From positions 1-6,042 of the forward strand of contig JAUNRD010000122.1 in NCBI GenBank assembly GCA_030535815.1: a DNA stretch of 6,042 nt. Reading direction: 5' to 3'. The DNA is from Clostridia bacterium (GTDB lineage: Bacteria; Bacillota; Clostridia; CAKSNL01; HGM11501). A model generated the notes under the pieces. That model did no database searches. It saw only the letters and a list, made by a program, of their open reading frames with translations, and was not told the origin of the DNA. The translations under genes were made by a program, and so were the position numbers. Positions within the stretch are counted from its first letter, which is position 1; each line of letters starts with the position of its first letter. Shown piece after piece: positions 1-4,453 of this stretch.

Positions 1-339
1 AAGCAGATGGATGGTGCGCCATATATTGTAAACGGCTCCCCATTGATTCCTTTAAGAGGATTACTTGAGGAAATGGGAGCAACCGTTTCCTGGGACGGTG
101 AAACCCAGACGGTAACCGTTGAAAAAGGGCTGCTGAAGCTGGAGCTTCAGATATGGAGCAAGATGGTTTATGCCGAAACTGCCGCATACGGAAGAGTGCG
201 CCACACAATGCTTAATTTCCCCGTAATAAAGGATTCGAGAACCTTTATACCCATCCGTTTCATATCGGAACAGCTTGGCTATAACGTATCCTGGGACGGC
301 GAAACAAGAACGGTAACAATTACCACACCCGAAATATAA
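1..339 (+). CDS. Copper amine oxidase N-terminal-like (stalk) domain protein, 3' end only
   Basis: The reading frame is open at the left edge (AAG CAG precede the first ATG at 7) and stops at TAA 337-339, so about 112 C-terminal residues are visible. Two copies of the stalk-repeat motif can be seen: PLIPLRGLLEEMGATVSWDG (from about codon 15) and TFIPIRFISEQLGYNVSWDG (from about codon 80). Each is followed by a TVTV/TVTI beta strand. This matches the copper amine oxidase N1-type domain, common at the C-terminus of exported or cell-wall proteins of Clostridia and Bacilli, where it is a structural, probably surface-binding, module and not an oxidase. No catalytic domain is visible, so the protein's function depends on the missing part. 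The ATG at 7 is unlikely to be the true start because such proteins normally begin with a signal peptide. The gene converges on the AraC-type regulator and shares its terminator. Confidence 0.8.
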   Translation, partial: KQMDGAPYIVNGSPLIPLRGLLEEMGATVSWDGETQTVTVEKGLLKLELQIWSKMVYAETAAYGRVRHTMLNFPVIKDSRTFIPIRFISEQLGYNVSWDGETRTVTITTPEI

Positions 340-340
340 C

Positions 341-375
341 AAAAAAATAAGCATCCGACGGATGCTTATTTTTTT
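341..375. terminator. Bidirectional rho-independent terminator between convergent genes
   Basis: Positions 341-357 and 359-375 are a perfect 17-base inverted repeat. It folds as a roughly 16 bp stem with a GAC loop and has the core GCATCC/GGATGC. Seven A bases flank the left side and seven T bases the right, so each strand ends in a U-tract. It starts two bases after the stop of the plus-strand gene. It also contains the stop codon (366-368) of the minus-strand regulator, so it can serve both genes. Confidence 0.9.
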
Positions 376-1196
376 GTTTCTTTTCTGTATTTAAGGGGAG
401 ATTTTCCTGTTTTTTCCCTGAAGATTTTCCCGAAATATGAAATGCCTGAAAAACCTGTAATCTGCGAAATGTTTTCAACGGAAAGGTCGGTAGAAAGAAG
501 CAGCTGCTCAGCCTTTTTAACCCGTTTGTCATTTATATAGTCCTTTAGCGTGGTTTTATAGTTTTCGTGAAAAAGGTTATAAAGCGCACTTTTTGAAATG
601 TTGGTATAAGCGGATATTGACTGTACGGTTATGTTCGTACCGAGATTTTCTTCTATGTAAGAGTTTATTTCCATAAGTCTTTGGTCTTGCTTTAATGTAA
701 GCGTTTTTTCAAGCAGAATATGCTTTGCGATAATCTCAGCAATATGGGATATGCTTTCTATTTTTTCTGTATCCGAGGGCGGAATTTCGGAATAAAGCTT
801 TTCGGCAATATCCGGGTTTACGCCAAGCTTAATGATATGATTTCTTACACTGTTAAAAGAAACATCAGAACGGATTTGTCCGAACATTATGTAGCCTATG
901 ACTGTATCTTCAAAAATAATGGGTACGGCAACGTCAATAAGCCCTGCGTGGCACATATGTGGAACTGAGGTCTTTTTTTCGAGGCACTCCTTAAGGATGT
1001 AGCTATCCGACATAAGACACATCTTTTTGCCGTCGCAGGTTGCCTGAATGGCCTTGCAATAGGCGTTTTTATCCCAGTGGAAATGGTCGGTAAGAGGTGT
1101 AAAGTCGGATTTTAACAGTACCATATTTATGCCGGTGGCGTTGTAGAAATCGTTTAATATTTTATTTGCCTTTTCGTAATCGTAGTTAATTATCAT
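366..1196 (-). CDS. AraC-family transcriptional regulator with N-terminal PocR sensor domain
   Basis: This is a cytoplasmic DNA-binding regulator of 276 residues. Residues 1-110 resemble the PocR ligand-binding domain: conserved cysteines C47, C54, C60, C71 and C82, with the stretches CDGKKMCLMSD and HMCHAGLIDVAVPI. In characterised members this PAS-like fold senses small diols and related compounds. A linker helix precedes the C-terminal AraC domain (about 170-276), with a first helix-turn-helix around 189-209 and a second around 240-260 ending in the signature GFSGISYFGKIFREKTGKSP. I chose the ATG at 1194-1196 over the in-frame ATG at 1239-1241. It follows a GGTGAT ribosome site at the right distance, and the upstream ATG overlaps the predicted -35 box. 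The gene is divergent from the aminotransferase, which is its most likely target. The ligand is not predictable. Confidence 0.88.
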   Translation of the reverse strand: MIINYDYEKANKILNDFYNATGINMVLLKSDFTPLTDHFHWDKNAYCKAIQATCDGKKMCLMSDSYILKECLEKKTSVPHMCHAGLIDVAVPIIFEDTVIGYIMFGQIRSDVSFNSVRNHIIKLGVNPDIAEKLYSEIPPSDTEKIESISHIAEIIAKHILLEKTLTLKQDQRLMEINSYIEENLGTNITVQSISAYTNISKSALYNLFHENYKTTLKDYINDKRVKKAEQLLLSTDLSVENISQITGFSGISYFGKIFREKTGKSPLKYRKETKK

Positions 1197-1200
1197 ATTT

Positions 1201-1209
1201 ATCACCGCC
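1201..1209 (-). promoter_or_regulatory. Ribosome binding site that fixes the regulator start
   Basis: Read on the minus strand, GGCGGTGAT lies just before the ATG at 1196. Its GGTGA part pairs with the 16S anti-Shine-Dalgarno sequence, with about 5 bases to the start. No comparable site precedes the longer alternative ATG at 1241. Confidence 0.7.
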
Positions 1210-1212
1210 TTA

Positions 1213-1241
1213 TTTATAACATAATGAGTAATTTTTGTCAA
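1213..1241 (-). promoter_or_regulatory. Sigma-A type promoter of the PocR/AraC regulator
   Basis: On the minus strand, TTGACA (1241-1236) and TATAAA (1218-1213) are separated by exactly 17 bases. A TG dinucleotide one base before the -10 makes it an extended -10. Transcription should begin near 1206, giving a leader of only about 10 bases before the ATG at 1196. This rules out translation from the ATG at 1241. Confidence 0.8.
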
Positions 1242-1253
1242 TAAATTATTTAA

Positions 1254-1283
1254 TTTTGGAAAATAGTTATAAATTTAAGGAAA
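1254..1283 (+). promoter_or_regulatory. Candidate AraC-family operator: two half-sites 21 bp apart
   Basis: TTTTGGAAA (1254-1262) and TTAAGGAAA (1275-1283) match at 7 of 9 positions and are offset by 21 bp, two helical turns. They have the same orientation, as expected for direct-repeat AraC-type operators. The downstream copy ends just before where the -35 of the aminotransferase promoter should lie (about 1287-1292). In this AT-rich region chance similarity is possible, so this is a prediction. Confidence 0.35.
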
Positions 1284-1286
1284 TAT

Positions 1287-1315
1287 CCGTCTTTTATCTA
1301 AATTGTCTGTATGAT
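1287..1315 (+). promoter_or_regulatory. Probable activator-dependent promoter of the aminotransferase gene
   Basis: A good -10 box TATGAT lies at 1310-1315, about 29 bases before the start codon. At a 17-base spacing the -35 position (1287-1292) reads CCGTCT, which does not resemble TTGACA. All other promoters recognised in the window have both boxes. A missing -35 next to a divergent AraC gene and a possible direct-repeat operator suggests activation by that regulator. Confidence 0.5.
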
Positions 1316-1343
1316 AAGATACTTATAAAAAGGAGGAATAAAT

Positions 1344-2651
1344 ATGGGTAAAGCAACAGATTTCCGCTATAATACAGGGGATACAAATGTGCCCTGGGCA
1401 GCGGTTGGCGAAAACTATAACGCAAAGGACTTAATGGAAATAATAAAATTCCTTATGCAGGGCGAAGGAAAGGAATACGACGAGGCAATCGAGGCTGTAA
1501 GAGCGCAGATTGAAAAGCTTGACAAAGTTTCCTCGCCCCCGGGAAAGTTATCCCTCGGAAGCAAGGTTGAAGAGGCTGAAGCGAAATGTAATAAGTACCT
1601 CGGAACAAATTCTTCAACCTTCGTAACCAATGCGACGGCAGGCTTTGAAATTGCATATAAATATGCAAACCTTAAGGCGGGGGACGAGGTTATTGTTCCT
1701 GCAATTACTTTTGTTGCCACAATGGCATATCCTCTTGCTGTTGGTGCAAAGCTTGTGTTTGCCGATGTTGATCCTGTTACAATAAATATGGATCCTTCCG
1801 ACGTAGCAAAAAAGATTACGGACAAAACGAAAATGATAGTTCCTGTTCATATCGGCGGCTATCCCGTTGATATGGATCCTATAATGAAGCTGGCAAAAGA
1901 GCGCGATATTTTGGTGCTTGAAGATGCGGCACACGCTTTCGGTGCAATGTATAAGGGCAAAAAGGTTGGTACAATAGGCGACTTTGCGGCATTTTCAATG
2001 CACGAGGTAAAAAATATCACATCCTTTGGCGAAGGCGGTATTCTTACAACGACTGTTCCCGGCTTTGAAAACGAAATGAAGCGCGCAAGATTTTTGGGAC
2101 TTGATTTTACATGTCCTATAAAGGACTGGCTTTATAATATAACCCCCATTAAGGGAAAGGAGCATCCCTTTGTCCCCGGTAACGCCTCAACTACGGAAAT
2201 CCAGGGCCTTGGCTTAAGTCTGCAGGTGGAGCGAAATGAAGCTATAATAGCTGAAAGAAGAGCGGCGGCAGAGTATTTAAATAAGCGCTTTTCGGAAAAC
2301 AGTGCGATTATACCTCAGAATTTGGGGAATGATGAAATAAAGCCCACTTTCCATTTGTATCTTTTGCAGATTGATCCCGAGAAGGCGGGAGGAGACATTC
2401 AGATACTTAAGAAAAAGCTGGAGGAAAAGGGCGTAACACAGATTGCACATTTCGGCCCCTTGTACAGATTTAAAATCGTTCAGGACATGGGATATGATTC
2501 TGACGGAATCGCAAAAACCTGCCCCGTTTGCGAAGAGGTTTTCTATAAAAGATTTACACATCTTCCGTTATACGGACTTTCGGAAGAACAGCTTAAGTAT
2601 ATGGCGGATGCAGTTCTGGCATCAGTTTCAGAAATGCAGAAAGGCGAATAA
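1344..2651 (+). CDS. DegT/DnrJ/EryC1/StrS-family PLP-dependent aminotransferase
   Basis: This is a 435-residue cytosolic enzyme of PLP fold type I. The family transfers an amino group, usually from glutamate or glutamine, onto keto-sugars, keto-cyclitols or related ketones. Visible motifs are VTNATAGFEIAYKYA (94-108), the GDEVIVPAITFVATMAYPLA segment (113-132), the cofactor motif LEDAAHAFGAMYKGKKVG (192-209, D194 contacting the pyridine nitrogen), and HEVKNITSFGEGG (220-232) with K223 as the Schiff-base lysine. Because lysine is present, it is not a His-type sugar dehydratase such as RfbH. About 25 extra residues (roughly 41-67) separate the N-terminal helix from the usual LGSKVEEAE motif. 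The start has AGGAGG at 1331-1336, seven bases upstream. The gene is monocistronic between its own promoter and a terminator. It is divergent from the PocR/AraC gene, its probable activator. The substrate is unknown; kinship to sugar or cyclitol aminotransferases is inferred from the fold. Confidence 0.88.
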   Translation: MGKATDFRYNTGDTNVPWAAVGENYNAKDLMEIIKFLMQGEGKEYDEAIEAVRAQIEKLDKVSSPPGKLSLGSKVEEAEAKCNKYLGTNSSTFVTNATAGFEIAYKYANLKAGDEVIVPAITFVATMAYPLAVGAKLVFADVDPVTINMDPSDVAKKITDKTKMIVPVHIGGYPVDMDPIMKLAKERDILVLEDAAHAFGAMYKGKKVGTIGDFAAFSMHEVKNITSFGEGGILTTTVPGFENEMKRARFLGLDFTCPIKDWLYNITPIKGKEHPFVPGNASTTEIQGLGLSLQVERNEAIIAERRAAAEYLNKRFSENSAIIPQNLGNDEIKPTFHLYLLQIDPEKAGGDIQILKKKLEEKGVTQIAHFGPLYRFKIVQDMGYDSDGIAKTCPVCEEVFYKRFTHLPLYGLSEEQLKYMADAVLASVSEMQKGE

Positions 2652-2656
2652 TATGT

Positions 2657-2695
2657 AAAATAAGCTCATTCTGAATGGAGTGAGCTTATTTTTTT
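2657..2695 (+). terminator. Rho-independent terminator after the aminotransferase gene
   Basis: AAAATAAGCTCA (2657-2668) pairs with TGAGCTTATTTT (2681-2692). The stem can extend inward by three pairs, leaving a six-base loop (2672-2677). Seven T bases (2689-2695) follow the core stem. It begins five bases after the stop codon and separates this gene from the dehydrogenase. Confidence 0.88.
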
Positions 2696-2724
2696 ATGCG
2701 TTTTGCTGATTTTCAGAAAAACTC

Positions 2725-2753
2725 TTGATAATTTTATTTCGCCGTGATATAAT
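2725..2753 (+). promoter_or_regulatory. Sigma-A type promoter of the short-chain dehydrogenase gene
   Basis: TTGATA (2725-2730) and TATAAT (2748-2753) are 17 bases apart, with a TG one base before the -10 (extended -10). Transcription should start near 2760, giving a leader of about 37 bases. A strong constitutive promoter is predicted. Confidence 0.85.
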
Positions 2754-2782
2754 AACTGAGGACTAAATGAAAATGCGTTAAA

Positions 2783-2789
2783 AAAGGAG
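2783..2789 (+). promoter_or_regulatory. Ribosome binding site that selects the dehydrogenase start
   Basis: AAAGGAG ends seven bases before the ATG at 2797 but only one base before the ATG at 2791. Initiation is therefore expected at 2797, giving a protein starting MGFLKGKTAI, as is typical of this family. Confidence 0.75.
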
Positions 2790-2796
2790 AATGACA

Positions 2797-3597
2797 ATGG
2801 GTTTCTTAAAAGGAAAAACCGCTATAATAACAGGCGGTGGATTTGCGGCATTAGCTGATGGCGGATGCGGCTCAATCGGTTACGGAATTGCAACTGCATA
2901 CGCAAAGGAAGGGGCTAATCTGGTAATCACCGGAAGGAACAGAGAAAAGCTTGAAAAGGCTAAAGAGGAGCTTGAAAAGCTTTACGGAATAAAAGTTCTT
3001 GCACTTCAGGCTGATATTGCTGAAGGAAGCGACAACGAAGCTATTGCAAAGGGAGTGGCAGATGCTGCAATTGAGACTTTCGGAAGAATTGACGTGCTTA
3101 TAAATAATGCACAGGCGTCGGCATCGGGAGTTACAATTCAGGATCATACAACACAGCAGTTAAACCTTGCTATGTATTCAGGTTTTTATGCGACATTTTA
3201 TTATATGAAGGCGTGTTACCCTTACCTTAAGGAAACAAAGGGGGCGATAATAAACTTTGCATCAGGTGCAGGCTTGTTCGGAAACTACGGTCAGTGCTCT
3301 TATGCGGCGGCAAAGGAGGCTATAAGAGGACTTTCCAGAGTTGCGGCGACAGAATGGGCAAAGGACGGAATAAATACAAATGTAATCTGTCCTCTTGCGT
3401 GGACAAGCCAGCTTGAAAATTTTGAAAAGGCTTACCCGGAAGCATTCAAAGCAAATGTAAAAATGCCTCCTGCAGGACATTTCGGTGATTCCGAACTTGA
3501 AATAGGCAGGGTATGTGTACATCTTGCTTCCCCCGATTTTAAGTATATGAACGGCGAAACATTAACTTTGGAGGGCGGAATGGGACTTCGTCCGTAA
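2797..3597 (+). CDS. Short-chain dehydrogenase/reductase (SDR), NAD(P)-dependent
   Basis: This is a 266-residue cytosolic Rossmann-fold oxidoreductase that interconverts an alcohol and a ketone using NAD(H) or NADP(H). The catalytic set of classical SDRs is present: N104 region (INNAQ, in place of the usual NNAG), S156 in INFASGAG, and Y169 with K173 in YAAAK. The C-terminal NGETLTLEGGMGLRP strand is also standard. The glycine-rich cofactor motif is unusual: TGG at 12-14 is separated from GSIGYGIA (25-32) by about ten residues, whereas classical members have a compact TGxxxGxG. The ITGRN stretch (44-48), with R47 after the second beta strand, hints at NADP(H) use, but this is weak. Start at 2797 is preferred to 2791 on ribosome-site spacing. 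The gene has its own promoter and terminator. Position next to an aminotransferase suggests it may make or consume a ketone; the substrate is unknown. Confidence 0.87.
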   Translation: MGFLKGKTAIITGGGFAALADGGCGSIGYGIATAYAKEGANLVITGRNREKLEKAKEELEKLYGIKVLALQADIAEGSDNEAIAKGVADAAIETFGRIDVLINNAQASASGVTIQDHTTQQLNLAMYSGFYATFYYMKACYPYLKETKGAIINFASGAGLFGNYGQCSYAAAKEAIRGLSRVAATEWAKDGINTNVICPLAWTSQLENFEKAYPEAFKANVKMPPAGHFGDSELEIGRVCVHLASPDFKYMNGETLTLEGGMGLRP

Positions 3598-3603
3598 AAA
3601 AAT

Positions 3604-3643
3604 AAATGACAATTTTCGAAAAAAGAGGATTGTCATTTTTTTT
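3604..3643 (+). terminator. Rho-independent terminator after the dehydrogenase gene
   Basis: AAATGACAAT (3604-3613) pairs with ATTGTCATTT (3629-3638) around a 15-base loop that can itself partly pair. A run of eight T bases covers 3636-3643. The stem has few G-C pairs, so termination may be incomplete. The right arm overlaps the -35 box of the next promoter. Confidence 0.75.
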
Positions 3644-3658
3644 ATTTTGTGTTATAAT
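3630..3658 (+). promoter_or_regulatory. Promoter of the HAD gene, overlapping the upstream terminator
   Basis: TTGTCA (3630-3635) and TATAAT (3653-3658) have a 17-base spacer, with TG one base before the -10. The -35 box is also the right arm of the preceding terminator stem. Predicted transcription start is near 3665, only about 12 bases before the start codon, so the ribosome site GAGGTGA (3666-3672) lies at the extreme 5' end of the message. Confidence 0.8.
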
Positions 3659-3676
3659 GAATTCTGAGGTGATTTT

Positions 3677-4339
3677 ATGCTTAAAAATATTAAAGGGGCT
3701 ATTTTTGATCTTGACGGAACACTTGTGAATTCTCTTATATTCTGGGACATTTTATGGGAACATTTCGGAGAACGGTTTTTAAATCTCAAGGGATTCAGGC
3801 CCACAAAGGAAGAAGACAAAAACGTAAGAACAATGACTCTTAAAGAAGCAATGGACTATATTTATTCTATATATGGCTTCGGAAGCGGCGGAGAGGAGCT
3901 TTTGGATATTACTTTTGAAATGATAGAAAAGTTTTATACGGAGACTGTAGAAGTCAAAGATGGAGTCATTGAGTTTCTTGAACATTGCAAAAAAAGCGGT
4001 ATAAAGATGTGCATTGCATCGGCTACAGATAAAAGGCTGGTTAAAGTGGCGGCGGAGCATTGCGGCATATTAAAGTATTTTGATAAAGTTTTTTCATGTG
4101 CCGATATCGGAAAAGGAAAGGATAAGCCTGATATTTTCTTAAAAGCAATGGAATATCTGGGAACAACCCTTGAAGAATCCTGCGTATTTGAAGATTCGCT
4201 TGTTGCCATAGATACAGCACATAAGGCGGGATTTAAGACGGTGGGGATTTACGATAAGTATAACTATGGGCAGAAAGAAATAGAAAAAATAGCAGATGTT
4301 TATATAAAAGACGGAGAGACCCTTGGAAAGCTTATTTAG
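3677..4339 (+). CDS. HAD-superfamily hydrolase, subfamily I (phosphatase or phosphomutase-like)
   Basis: This is a 220-residue cytosolic protein of the haloacid dehalogenase superfamily, which transfers phosphoryl groups through an aspartyl-phosphate. All four motifs are visible: motif I FDLDGT with D11 (nucleophile) and D13 (acid/base); motif II CIASAT with S115; motif III lysine K148 in GKDKPDIF; motif IV FEDS (171-174) with E172 and D173 for magnesium. An all-helical cap between about residues 16 and 90 places it with the beta-phosphoglucomutase/phosphoglycolate phosphatase-like group. Length and motif pattern fit a small sugar-phosphate phosphatase or beta-phosphoglucomutase, but these cannot be told apart by eye. 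Start at 3677 follows GAGGTGA at proper spacing. No convincing terminator follows its stop, so some transcription may run on toward the glutamine synthetase gene, which has its own promoter. Confidence 0.88.
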   Translation: MLKNIKGAIFDLDGTLVNSLIFWDILWEHFGERFLNLKGFRPTKEEDKNVRTMTLKEAMDYIYSIYGFGSGGEELLDITFEMIEKFYTETVEVKDGVIEFLEHCKKSGIKMCIASATDKRLVKVAAEHCGILKYFDKVFSCADIGKGKDKPDIFLKAMEYLGTTLEESCVFEDSLVAIDTAHKAGFKTVGIYDKYNYGQKEIEKIADVYIKDGETLGKLI

Positions 4340-4383
4340 AGTGATTATGCCGGATCTTATACGAGCAAAATCCGAATGGAGTC

Positions 4384-4412
4384 TTGACAGTATTTAACAC
4401 AAAATATATAAT
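4384..4412 (+). promoter_or_regulatory. Perfect consensus promoter of the glutamine synthetase gene
   Basis: TTGACA (4384-4389) and TATAAT (4407-4412) are separated by exactly 17 bases, a full match to the sigma-A consensus. Transcription should start near 4419. The leader of about 35 bases contains AAGGAGA (4442-4448), five bases before the ATG. I see no GlnR box or riboswitch-like structure here. Confidence 0.88.
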
Positions 4413-4453
4413 GAAAAGTATATTTATAAATTATTTAGACTAAGGAGAGACCT

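Noticed and set aside
1415..1934. Minus-strand open frames inside the aminotransferase gene
   Set aside because: They are shadows of a conserved gene, with no recognisable domain and no translation signals.
1344..2651. RfbH-type CDP-sugar 3-dehydratase identity for the aminotransferase, suggested by similar length
   Set aside because: Those dehydratases replace the Schiff-base lysine with histidine; here lysine K223 is present, and no iron-sulfur cysteine pattern of that type is evident.
2767..2781. Tiny upstream frame encoding MKMR before the dehydrogenase
   Set aside because: It has ATG and stop in the leader, but its only possible ribosome site (GAGG, 2758-2761) lies at the predicted transcription start, so translation is doubtful. 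Four codons are easily chance.
2791..2796. Earlier ATG of the dehydrogenase gene
   Set aside because: It is only one base after the GGAG ribosome site; the ATG at 2797 has the correct spacing and the usual family N-terminus.
4351..4374. Possible terminator hairpin (CGGAT...ATCCG) after the HAD gene
   Set aside because: The continuous stem is only five pairs and no T-run follows, so it does not qualify as an intrinsic terminator.
4385..4400. GlnR-type operator (TGTNAN7TNACA) at the glutamine synthetase promoter
   Set aside because: TGACAGTATTTAACA is superficially similar, but the first half-site does not match and the spacing is two bases too short.
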